A stretch of DNA of 64,000 nucleotides, from positions 1-64,000 of the forward strand of contig PENC01000028.1 in the NCBI GenBank assembly GCA_003674045.1, written 5' to 3'. Source of the stretch: Streptomyces griseocarneus. GTDB taxonomy: Bacteria; Actinomycetota; Actinomycetes; Streptomycetales; Streptomycetaceae. The notes under the pieces were generated by a model. The model searched no databases, had not been told where the DNA came from, and saw only the letters and a program-made list of their open reading frames with translations. This document shows, piece by piece, positions 53,299 through 61,563 of this stretch (the first letter of the stretch is position 1; every line of letters starts with the position of its first letter). Made by a program: the position numbers and the translations under genes.

Positions 53299-54310
53299 CC
53301 CTGCCTGTCCACGACAAAAGAGCTCGCCGGGACCACGTCGTCACCACCCGCTCCGCGGGAACCCCGCACCGTTCGGCCCGTTCGCAGCCGTACGCCTGCC
53401 AGTCCAGTTGCCCTGGCGCGTGCGCGTCGCTGTCGATCGCGAAGAGCACGCCCGCGTCCACCGCCTGCCGGAGCAGCCGCTGGGGAGGGTCGAGGCGTTC
53501 GGGGCGGCTGTTGATTTCCAGGGCCGTGTCGAAGCGGGCGCAGGCGGCGAGGACGAGGGGTGCGTCGAAGGAGGATTCCGGGCGGCTGCCGATGAGGCGG
53601 CCGGTGCAGTGGCCGAGGATGTCGACGAGGGGGTTGGCGGCGGCCGCGACCAGGCGGCGGGTCATCGCGGCGCTGTCCATGCGCAGTTTGGAGTGGACCG
53701 ACGCGACCACCACGTCCAGTTCGGCGAGCAGTTCCGGTTCCTGGTCCAGGGAGCCGTCCTCGAGGATGTCGCACTCGATGCCGGTGAGCAGCCGGAAGCC
53801 GTCCCCGTCGCCCGCGAGCCGCGCGTTGACGTCGGCGACGACGCGGAGCTGCGCGCGCAGCCGCTCGGGCGAGAGGCCGCGGGCGATCTTCAGCCGGGGG
53901 GAGTGGTCGGTGAGGACCGCCCACTCGTGCCCGAGGTCCCGCGCCGTACGGGCCATCGTCTCGATCGGGCTGCCGCCGTCCGACCAGTCCGAGTGCAGAT
54001 GGCAGTCGCCGCGCAGCAGTGCCCGCAGCGCGTGGCCGCCCTCGGTGAGCGGTCCGCCGCTCTCCTCCTCCAGCCGGGCCAGGTAGCCGGGCACGACGCC
54101 GCTCAGCGCCTCGGTGACGACGGCCGCGGTCTTCGGCCCGATGCCCTTCTCCCCGGTCAGGGAGCCGCGTTCCGAGCGCTGCCGCAGTTCGTCCCGGGGC
54201 ATCGCCTCGACGACCTGGGAGGCGGTGCGGAACGCCTTGACGCGGTAGGTGGGCGCCTGGGCGCGTTCCAGCAGGAACGCGATGCGGTCCAGGGCCGTGA
54301 CCGGATCCAT
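53285..54310 (-). CDS. PHP-domain protein with helix-hairpin-helix (PolX-like, no polymerase domain)
   Basis: A 341-residue protein. The N-terminus (about 1-85) contains a helix-hairpin-helix (GEKGIGPKTA) as in PolX and Pol beta. A PHP metallohydrolase domain follows (H104-x-H106 in CHLHSDWSDGG, LTDHS near 133, DILGHCTG and IDSDAHAPGQLDW). The polymerase catalytic part of PolX is missing. Such proteins may be 3' exonucleases or phosphatases. Being next to the NHEJ genes suggests end processing, but this is inference. GGAGGTGAG precedes ATG 54310. Confidence 0.85.
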   Translation of the reverse strand: MDPVTALDRIAFLLERAQAPTYRVKAFRTASQVVEAMPRDELRQRSERGSLTGEKGIGPKTAAVVTEALSGVVPGYLARLEEESGGPLTEGGHALRALLRGDCHLHSDWSDGGSPIETMARTARDLGHEWAVLTDHSPRLKIARGLSPERLRAQLRVVADVNARLAGDGDGFRLLTGIECDILEDGSLDQEPELLAELDVVVASVHSKLRMDSAAMTRRLVAAAANPLVDILGHCTGRLIGSRPESSFDAPLVLAACARFDTALEINSRPERLDPPQRLLRQAVDAGVLFAIDSDAHAPGQLDWQAYGCERAERCGVPAERVVTTWSRRALLSWTGRGRAL

Positions 54311-54426
54311 GGGACTCACCTCCACCCGCTTCCCCCAAGGTGCGCGCGCCGGGGCCGGGCCGCACCCCGTGCCCCGGCGGGTGAACCCTTGCGTAACCGC
54401 TGCACCGGCAGGGGAGGGTCTCCCGC

Positions 54427-55836
54427 ATGAGTGCCTCCCACAACACCTCCGGCAGTCGTGCGGTCGTCCTCGGGGCGGGCATGGCCGGCATGCTGGCCGC
54501 CTCCGTCCTGGCCCGCCACGTGGACGAGGTCGTGATCGTCGACCGTGACCGGATGCCCGACGGCGCCCTGCCGCGCAAGGGCCTGCCCCAGGCCCGCCAC
54601 GCCCACCTGCTGATGTCCGGCGGCGCGCGCGTGGTCGACGCGCTGCTGCCCGGCACGGTGGAGCGGTGGCTGCACGCCGGGGCCCGGCGGCTGGCGGCCA
54701 CCGCCGGGCTGGTGGTGCTGGGCCCGCAGGGCTGGTTCCCCCGGCTGCCCGGGAAGCAGTTCCTGCTGTCGTGCACGCGTGACCTGCTGGACCTGGTGGT
54801 GCGCGAGCAGGTGCTGGCCCTGCCGGGCGTCGTCCTGCGCGACGGCACGGAGGCCGTGGCGCTGCTCGGTGACCCGGCCCGGGTCACCGGGGTGCGGGTC
54901 CGTGCGGAGGGGGCGCACGGTACGGAGGAGCTCGCTGCGGACCTGGTCGTCGATGCCTCCGGCCGGGGCTCGCAGGCCGCGCGCAGGCTGACGGACCTGG
55001 GGCTGCCGGTCGTCCACGAGGAGACCGTCGACTCGGGGCTGGTCTATGCCACCAGGATCTTCCGGGCGCCGCCGGGCACCGAGGACTTCCCGCTCGTGAG
55101 CGTCCAGTCCGACCCCCGCTCGCGCCGTCCCGGCCAGGGGTCGACGATGCTGCCCGTCGAGGGCGGGCGCTGGCTCGTCACCGTGTCGGGGACGCGCGGC
55201 GGCGAACCCTCGGGGAACGCCGAGGACTTCGAGCCCTTCGCCCGCGGCCTGCGCGACCCTCTCATCGCCGATCTGATCGCCCGCGCCGAGCCCCTCACCG
55301 GCGTCGACGTCACCCGCAGCACCGTCAACCGGCGCCGGTTCTTCGAGCGGCTCCCCGCACATCCCGAGGGCTTCGTCGCGCTGGGGGACGCCGTCGCCAC
55401 GTACAACCCGGTCTACGGGCAGGGCATGTCGGTGGCCGCGCAGAGCGCCGCCGTGCTCCGCGACGTCCTGCGGGCGGAGGGCGTGACGGCGCCGGGGCTG
55501 GCCGGGCGGGTCCAGCACGCGGTGGGCCGGGTGACGGGCAAGGCCTGGGACCTGGCCACGGGGGAGGACATCAACTACCCGGGTGCCATCGGCAAGCGGC
55601 CTCCCGCGGCGGCCAGGCTGCTGCGGGGCTATGTCCAGCGGATGATGTGGGCGGCGACCGGCGATCCGCTGGTGCTGCGGGCGCTGATGGACGTGATGAC
55701 GCTGTCCGAGCCGATGACGCACCTGGTCAGGCCCTCGGTGGCGCTCGGCGTGGCCCGCGGCCCCGGACCCCGCGCCCAGGCCGGGCCGTCGGTCACCCCC
55801 GGGGAGCTCGCCCTGTGGGGGCTCGCGCCGCGCTGA
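54427..55836 (+). CDS. FAD-dependent oxidoreductase (geranylgeranyl reductase/epoxidase-like)
   Basis: A 469-residue flavoprotein. The dinucleotide motif is VLGAGMAGMLAASVLARH (14-31), with VVDASGRGSQAARRL in the middle and FVALGDAVATYNPVYGQGMSVAAQSA as the FAD-closing motif. It resembles squalene-epoxidase or halogenase-like monooxygenases of unknown substrate. GGGAGGG precedes the ATG. No redox partner gene adjoins. Confidence 0.87.
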   Translation: MSASHNTSGSRAVVLGAGMAGMLAASVLARHVDEVVIVDRDRMPDGALPRKGLPQARHAHLLMSGGARVVDALLPGTVERWLHAGARRLAATAGLVVLGPQGWFPRLPGKQFLLSCTRDLLDLVVREQVLALPGVVLRDGTEAVALLGDPARVTGVRVRAEGAHGTEELAADLVVDASGRGSQAARRLTDLGLPVVHEETVDSGLVYATRIFRAPPGTEDFPLVSVQSDPRSRRPGQGSTMLPVEGGRWLVTVSGTRGGEPSGNAEDFEPFARGLRDPLIADLIARAEPLTGVDVTRSTVNRRRFFERLPAHPEGFVALGDAVATYNPVYGQGMSVAAQSAAVLRDVLRAEGVTAPGLAGRVQHAVGRVTGKAWDLATGEDINYPGAIGKRPPAAARLLRGYVQRMMWAATGDPLVLRALMDVMTLSEPMTHLVRPSVALGVARGPGPRAQAGPSVTPGELALWGLAPR

Positions 55837-55851
55837 CCCCGGGCCGGTCCC

Positions 55852-57285
55852 TCAGCGCCGCAGGGCCACCGGCGGCAGGAACTCGTGCTCCAGCGTCCGG
55901 TGCCACCAGGCCCCGGTGGCCCGCCGCTCCTGCCGGGTGGTGAAGCGGTAGAGGTAGACCCGGGCCCGTACGTGCGTGGGCGGTGCGTCCGGGAAGGGGT
56001 TGTGCCGCAGCAGGCGCAGCGTCGCCGGGTCGTTGACCAGCAGCCGTTCGACGAACGGGCCGAACCAGGACTGCGCGTACACCGGGGAGATCCCGGCGAA
56101 CCACATCAGCCAGTCGAGCCGCAGGTGGTACGGGGCGAACTGGCGCGCGAGCCGGTGGGGATCGCCGGGCTTCCCCTTGAAGCCGTACTCCCGCCAGGCG
56201 GTGTCCCGGGTGACCCGCTCCTCGTCGGTGCCCTCGACGACCACCTCGTGGCGGCGCCGGTTGACGCTGCCGAACGCCCCGTAGGTGTTGACCAGGTGCA
56301 GCGCGTTGAACGACATGTTCATGCGCTGCTCCCGGGAGAGCATGTTGCGCACCGGCCACCAGCTCAGGACGGTGACCAGCGCCGTCGCCGCGATCACCAC
56401 GCCCTGGAACCAGCCCGGAGGGCCCGTGGCCAGGGGCGTGTGCCGGGGCAGGGAGAGCAGCTCCGCCAGGAGGGCGGCGCCGTCGACCGCGGAGAACGCC
56501 AGGACGATCGTCAGCCAGTTCAGCCAGGCGAAGTTGCCGGAGGCGACCAGCCAGAGCTGGGTGCAGATGATCACGCCCGCGGCGATGCTCGCGAACGGCT
56601 GCGGGGTGAAGAGGAAGAGCGGCACGCCCAGCTGCGCGACATGGTTCGCGGCCGTCTCCACCCGGTGCAGCGGGCGCGGCAGCCGGTGGAAGTACCAGCT
56701 CAGCGGGCCCGGCATCGGCTGTGTCTCGTGGTGGTAGTACAGACACGTCAGGTCCCGCCAGCAGGAGTCGCCGCGCATCTTGATCAGCCCGGCGCCGAAT
56801 TCGACGCGGAAGACCAGCCAGCGCATCAGCCACAGCACCGGCACCGGCGGATCCGTGCGCGCGTTGCCGAGGAAGACCGCCAGGAACCCGGCCTCCAGCA
56901 GCAGCGACTCCCACCCGAAGCTGTACCAGGTCTGGCCCACGTTGACGATGGACAGATACATCACCCACAGCGCCGCCCACATGAGCATCGCCGCCCACAG
57001 CGGCACCGCGTCCGCCGCGCCCGCCACGATCGCCGCCGACAGCAGCGCGCCCGCCCATGCCCACGCGGCGAAGAAGCGGTCCGAGTAGTGCCACTGGAAC
57101 ACGCTCGGCATCCGCCGGAACGGTGCCGCCCGCACGAAGCGCGGCACCGGCAGCATCCCCCGCTCGCCGATGAGCGCGCGGAACTGCAGCACGGCCGCCA
57201 GGAAGGCGACCAGGTAGACCGCGGCGAGCGCCCGCTGCAGGACGAGCCTGGTCAGCCAGTACCCGGGCGCCGTGAACCACTCCAT
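55852..57285 (-). CDS. Lipase maturation factor family protein
   Basis: A 477-residue membrane protein with about ten hydrophobic helices, matching the LMF1-like family. The conserved segments VNVGQTWYSFGWESLLLEAGFLA and FGAGLIKMRGDSCWRDLTCLYYHHETQPMPGPLSWYFHRLP are characteristic. In animals LMF1 helps fold lipases in the ER; the bacterial role is unknown and no lipase gene is adjacent. ATG 57285 starts the frame. It is divergent (68 nt) from the phosphatase gene. Confidence 0.9.
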   Translation of the reverse strand: MEWFTAPGYWLTRLVLQRALAAVYLVAFLAAVLQFRALIGERGMLPVPRFVRAAPFRRMPSVFQWHYSDRFFAAWAWAGALLSAAIVAGAADAVPLWAAMLMWAALWVMYLSIVNVGQTWYSFGWESLLLEAGFLAVFLGNARTDPPVPVLWLMRWLVFRVEFGAGLIKMRGDSCWRDLTCLYYHHETQPMPGPLSWYFHRLPRPLHRVETAANHVAQLGVPLFLFTPQPFASIAAGVIICTQLWLVASGNFAWLNWLTIVLAFSAVDGAALLAELLSLPRHTPLATGPPGWFQGVVIAATALVTVLSWWPVRNMLSREQRMNMSFNALHLVNTYGAFGSVNRRRHEVVVEGTDEERVTRDTAWREYGFKGKPGDPHRLARQFAPYHLRLDWLMWFAGISPVYAQSWFGPFVERLLVNDPATLRLLRHNPFPDAPPTHVRARVYLYRFTTRQERRATGAWWHRTLEHEFLPPVALRR

Positions 57286-57353
57286 GGCGTATCCGTACCA
57301 CCGAAGCGCACGGCCACATCGAAGAAACCGACAAAAGGTGTCAGAGTGGCCCT

Positions 57354-59462
57354 ATGGTTGATCGGGGAGCGCCGCCTGCCGACGTCCAGGGGGACGAGGC
57401 ACCGGGCGACTGGCCCGCTCGCCCGGAGGTGAGCCTCGCCCTCAACCGCGTGGGCAGCTTCGACTGGGACCTCGAGACCGGCAGGCTGCACCTGGACCCG
57501 GTGGCGCTGGAGGTCCTCCAGGTGCCACCGGACACGTACGGCGGCCGCATCGGCGACCTCGCGGGCCGGGTGCCCAGGACCGACGCCGCCCGGCTCGACG
57601 CCCGCGTCTCCCGCGCGCTCAAGGACGGCAGCGACAGCTACGGCGCCTACTACCGGGTACGCACCGACGACGGCAGCCTGCGCTGGACCTACGCCCAGGG
57701 CCGCATCCTGCGCGACGGCCAGGGGCGGCCCCGCCGCATCGTCGGGATCATCCGGGACGCCACCGAGGAGCTCCGGCACGCCGCCGAGCCCCGGCCGGAG
57801 CGGCGCGACCCGACGGCCGTCGTCGAGACCGTCACCGCCGCGCTCGCCCACGCCAGGACCGTCCAGGACGTCATCGACTTCTTCCAGGACTCCCGCGCCG
57901 TCACGCACCTCGGCGCCGACCTCCACGTCCTCGGCCTGCTGGAGTCCGGCCGCATCCACCTCGTCGCCGAGGGCCCCGAGGAGCACTACATCCCCGGCAC
58001 CCGCTACACCCGCATCGACGAGGACTTCCCCATGAGCGAGGTCATCCGCACCCTCGCGCCGCGCTTCATCGAATCCCCCGAGGAGTTCGCCGAGCACTAC
58101 CCCTGGCTGTGGCAGAACATCAAGGACATCGGCATCTCCTCCGCCGTCTATCTGCCCCTGATCGCCCAGGCCCGCGCCATCGGCGCCGTCGGCCTCCTCT
58201 ACCGCGAGGGGCGCGCCTTCACCCACCAGGAACGCAACCTTTTCATCGCCGTCGGCAGCAGCCTCGCCCAGAGCCTGGCCCGCGCCATGCTCTACGACCA
58301 GGAGCACGACCTCGCCGAGGGCCTGCAACAGGCCATGCTGCCCCGCCGCATCCCCGACATCCCCGGCGCGCAGATCGCCGTCCGCTACCGCTCCGCCCGC
58401 ATGGGCCGCGACATCGGCGGCGACTGGTACGACGCCGTCCCCCTCCCCGGCGGCCGGGTCGGCGTCGCCATCGGCGACGTCCAGGGCCACGACACCCACG
58501 CCGCCGCCGTCATGGGCCAGCTGCGCATCGTCCTGCGCGCCTACGCCTCCGAGGGCCACGCCCCCGCCACGATCATGGCCCGGGCCTCCACCTTCCTCCA
58601 CGAGCTCGACACCGACCGCTTCGCCACCTGCGCCTACGCCGAGGCCGACCTCTCCACCGGCATCGTCCACATCGTCCGCGCCGGCCATATCGACCCACTG
58701 CTCCGGCACAACGACGGCACCTGCCGCAGACTGCCCGTCGCGGGCGGCCTGCCGCTCGGGCTCTCCGCCGAGTTCCGCCGCCTCGACTACCCCGTGACGA
58801 CCGTCGAACTCGACCCGGGGGAGACCCTGCTGCTCTTCACCGACGGCCTCGTCGAACAGCCCGGCTCCGACCTCGACGAAGGCATGGGCCTGCTCTCCAC
58901 CATCGTCCGCGAGGGCCCGCACGACCTGCACGAACTCGCCGACCGCCTCTGCGAAGTGATCGAGGAACGCGTCGGCGAGGACGACATGGCCGTCCTCCTG
59001 CTCCGCCGCCAGGGCGCCACTGCCCGCGCCGGCGGCCGACTCCAGCAGCACATCGCCCCCGCCGACCCCGAATCCCTCCGGGCCGCCCGCCACATGATCC
59101 GCGCCGCCGTACGCGCCTGGGGCGCGCGTGAACGCTCCGACGAGATCGAGCTCGTCGCCGACGAACTGGTCACCAACGCCCTGCTGCACACCGACGGCGC
59201 CGCCGTGGCCACCATCCGCATGCTCGCCGGCCCCGAACGCCGCGTACGGGTCGAGGTCGAGGACAAGTCCAGCGTCCTCCCACGGCGCCGCGAACCGGGC
59301 GAATCGGGGGTGTCGGGACGGGGATTGCTGCTGGTGGACCGGCTGACGGACGTGTGGGGGGTGGAGTCGCGGGGGACGGGTAAATCCGTCTGGTGCGAAT
59401 TCGTCATACCGGACCGGCACACGCCCCCTGGAACCCCCACAACCGGGGTGGATGCCCCGTAA
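57354..59462 (+). CDS. PAS-GAF-SpoIIE phosphatase with C-terminal anti-sigma-like ATPase domain
   Basis: A 702-residue multidomain regulator: PAS at about 28-140, GAF at about 155-315, SpoIIE/PP2C phosphatase at about 335-555 (GDWYDAVPL, IGDVQGHD and EDDMAVLLL metal sites), and a HATPase_c domain from about 575 (VADELVTNALLHT). The last is like RsbW/SpoIIAB anti-sigma kinases. Such fusions set the phosphorylation state of anti-sigma-factor antagonists in Streptomyces. Its TAA stop lies in a dispersed-repeat hairpin. ATG 57354 has GAGTGG upstream. Confidence 0.92.
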   Translation: MVDRGAPPADVQGDEAPGDWPARPEVSLALNRVGSFDWDLETGRLHLDPVALEVLQVPPDTYGGRIGDLAGRVPRTDAARLDARVSRALKDGSDSYGAYYRVRTDDGSLRWTYAQGRILRDGQGRPRRIVGIIRDATEELRHAAEPRPERRDPTAVVETVTAALAHARTVQDVIDFFQDSRAVTHLGADLHVLGLLESGRIHLVAEGPEEHYIPGTRYTRIDEDFPMSEVIRTLAPRFIESPEEFAEHYPWLWQNIKDIGISSAVYLPLIAQARAIGAVGLLYREGRAFTHQERNLFIAVGSSLAQSLARAMLYDQEHDLAEGLQQAMLPRRIPDIPGAQIAVRYRSARMGRDIGGDWYDAVPLPGGRVGVAIGDVQGHDTHAAAVMGQLRIVLRAYASEGHAPATIMARASTFLHELDTDRFATCAYAEADLSTGIVHIVRAGHIDPLLRHNDGTCRRLPVAGGLPLGLSAEFRRLDYPVTTVELDPGETLLLFTDGLVEQPGSDLDEGMGLLSTIVREGPHDLHELADRLCEVIEERVGEDDMAVLLLRRQGATARAGGRLQQHIAPADPESLRAARHMIRAAVRAWGARERSDEIELVADELVTNALLHTDGAAVATIRMLAGPERRVRVEVEDKSSVLPRRREPGESGVSGRGLLLVDRLTDVWGVESRGTGKSVWCEFVIPDRHTPPGTPTTGVDAP

Positions 59463-59575
59463 GGGGCGCGGGGCTGTGACACTTTGCGGCTCCGCCGCGT
59501 GGGCGCGACCAGCCACACCTGACCCGCAGACGCACACCGACACAACGAGGCACCCCAGTAGGCGCAGCGGGGCCC
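59452..59575 (+). repeat. Dispersed intergenic repeat, long variant
   Basis: GCCCC-GTAA-GGGGC forms the first hairpin, containing the stop codon of the upstream phosphatase gene. It continues GCGGGGCTGTGACACTTTGC, GGCTCCGCCGCGTGGGCGCGACCAGCC in the following bases, then CCCGCAGACGCACACC and CACCCCAGTAGGCGCAGC. It matches the 27200-27310 copy (reverse strand). Confidence 0.75.
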
Positions 59576-59673
59576 AGGAGCGCAGCCCCTGGTAACCCCT
59601 ACGCACCCGAAGAGGTCAAGGTCACAGCCGTTTCCCCTGCTGCGCCGTGCGCGAGCGCCCTAGCCTTCCCCCC

Positions 59674-61563
59674 ATGACGGTCCTGCCTGACGAAGGCTTC
59701 TCCCTGGCCGCCGAATTCCCGGACGCGACCCGCGAACAGTGGCAACACCTCGTCGAGGGGGTGCTCCGCAAAGCGGGCACCACGGACGTGTCCGGCTCGG
59801 CGGCCGAGGACGCGCTGGCCACGCGGCTCCAGGACGGGCTCACGACCCGTCCGCTCCACACCGCCGACGACACCGGGGCCGAGCCCGGCCTCCCGGGCTT
59901 CCCCCCGTACGTCCGCGGCGGACGCGCGGAGGGCACGGCCGTGTCGGGCTGGGACGTACGCCAGCGGCACGCGCACCCCGACCCCCGGCGCACCAACGAG
60001 GCGGTGCTCGCCGACCTGGAGAACGGGGTCACCTCCCTCTGGCTCGGCGTCGGCGTCCATGGACTGCCCGCAGGCGGTCTCGCCACCGCGCTGGACGGCG
60101 TCTACCTCGACCTCGCCCCCGTCGTCCTCGACGCGGGAGCCGACACCGAGGCCGCGGCCCGGGAGTTGCTCCGCCTGTACGACGAGCGCGACGTGCCGCG
60201 TACGGCCGCCGCGGGCAGCCTCGGCGCCGACCCGCTCGGCACCCTCGCCCGTACCGGCACCGACGCCGACCCGGCACCGCACCTCGCCGTCGCCGCGGAC
60301 CTGGCCGCCCGTTGCCTGCGCGAGCGCCCCGGCGTCCGGGCCCTGACCGTCGACGCCCTGCCCTACCACGAGGCGGGCGGATCGGCCGCGCAGGAGCTCG
60401 GCGCCTCCCTCGCCACCGGCGTCGCCTACCTCCGCGCGCTCACCGATCACGGGCTCACCGTCGAGGCGGCCTGCGCCCAGCTGGAGTTCCGCTACGCGGC
60501 CACCGCCGACCAGTTCCTCACCATCGCCAAGTTCCGTGCCGCACGCCGCCTGTGGGCCCGCGTCACCGAGGTCAGCGGCGCCGGTGCGGCGAACGCCGCG
60601 CAGCGCCAGCACGCCGTCACCTCCTCGGTGATGATGACCCGCCGAGACCCCTGGGTGAACATGCTGCGTACCACCGTCGCCTGCCTCGGCGCCGGTGTGG
60701 GCGGCGCGGACTCCGTCACCGTCCTGCCCTTCGACGAGGCGCTCGGCCTGCCCGACGCCTTCGCCCGCCGCATCGCCCGCAACACCTCGGCCGTCCTCCT
60801 GGAGGAGTCGCACCTGGCCCGGGTCATCGACCCGGCGGGCGGCTCCTGGTACGTCGAGCGGCTCACCGACGACCTCGCCCGGGCCGCCTGGGCCTTCTTC
60901 CAGGAGCTGGAGCGCGCGGGCGGCCAGGCCGCCGCTCTGCGCTCCGGCCTCGTCGCCGAACGCCTCGCCGCCACCTGGCGGCAGCGCACCGAGGACCTCG
61001 CCACCCGCCGCGAACCCGTCACCGGTGTCAGCGAGTTCCCGAACCTCGGCGAACAGCCCGTCCCCCGCGACCCCGCCCCCGCGGCGCCCTCCGGCGGCCT
61101 GCCCAGGGTCCGCCGCGACGAGTCGTACGAGGCGCTGCGCGCCCGCTCCGACGCCCATCTGGCCGCCACCGGCGCCCGGCCGCGCGTCTTCCTCGCCGCG
61201 CTCGGGCCCGCCGCCGCGCACACCGGGCGGGCCGGCTTCGCCGCCAACCTCTTCCAGGCGGGCGGCATCGAACCCGTCCACGACCCGGTGAGCGTCGACG
61301 CGGCCACCGCCGCCGAGGCGTTCGCCCGCAGCGGCGCGACCGTGGCCTGCCTCTGCTCCAGCGACAAGCTCTACGCCGAACAGGCCGAGGCCGTCGCCGC
61401 CGCCCTCAAGGCGGCGGGCGCGCAACGGGTGTTCCTCGCCGGGCGCCCGGACACCGGGCAGCGCGAGGCCTACGAGCGGGCCGGGGTGGACGAGTTCGTC
61501 TTCGCCGGAGGCGACGCCGTCGCCGTCCTGACCTCCGTCCTCGACCGCATGGGAGTGGCGTGA
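59674..61563 (+). CDS. mutA: Methylmalonyl-CoA mutase small subunit
   Basis: A 629-residue non-catalytic subunit of the heterodimeric B12-dependent mutase that interconverts methylmalonyl- and succinyl-CoA. The TIM-barrel region is recognisable, but the cobalamin DxHxxG motif is absent (LGPAAAHTGRAG at that site), as expected for MutA. TAGCCT lies about 8 nt before ATG 59674 and no ribosome site is seen, so a leaderless start is likely. It overlaps mutB by one nucleotide (TGATG). The operon supplies precursors for odd-chain metabolism and polyketides. Confidence 0.93.
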   Translation: MTVLPDEGFSLAAEFPDATREQWQHLVEGVLRKAGTTDVSGSAAEDALATRLQDGLTTRPLHTADDTGAEPGLPGFPPYVRGGRAEGTAVSGWDVRQRHAHPDPRRTNEAVLADLENGVTSLWLGVGVHGLPAGGLATALDGVYLDLAPVVLDAGADTEAAARELLRLYDERDVPRTAAAGSLGADPLGTLARTGTDADPAPHLAVAADLAARCLRERPGVRALTVDALPYHEAGGSAAQELGASLATGVAYLRALTDHGLTVEAACAQLEFRYAATADQFLTIAKFRAARRLWARVTEVSGAGAANAAQRQHAVTSSVMMTRRDPWVNMLRTTVACLGAGVGGADSVTVLPFDEALGLPDAFARRIARNTSAVLLEESHLARVIDPAGGSWYVERLTDDLARAAWAFFQELERAGGQAAALRSGLVAERLAATWRQRTEDLATRREPVTGVSEFPNLGEQPVPRDPAPAAPSGGLPRVRRDESYEALRARSDAHLAATGARPRVFLAALGPAAAHTGRAGFAANLFQAGGIEPVHDPVSVDAATAAEAFARSGATVACLCSSDKLYAEQAEAVAAALKAAGAQRVFLAGRPDTGQREAYERAGVDEFVFAGGDAVAVLTSVLDRMGVA

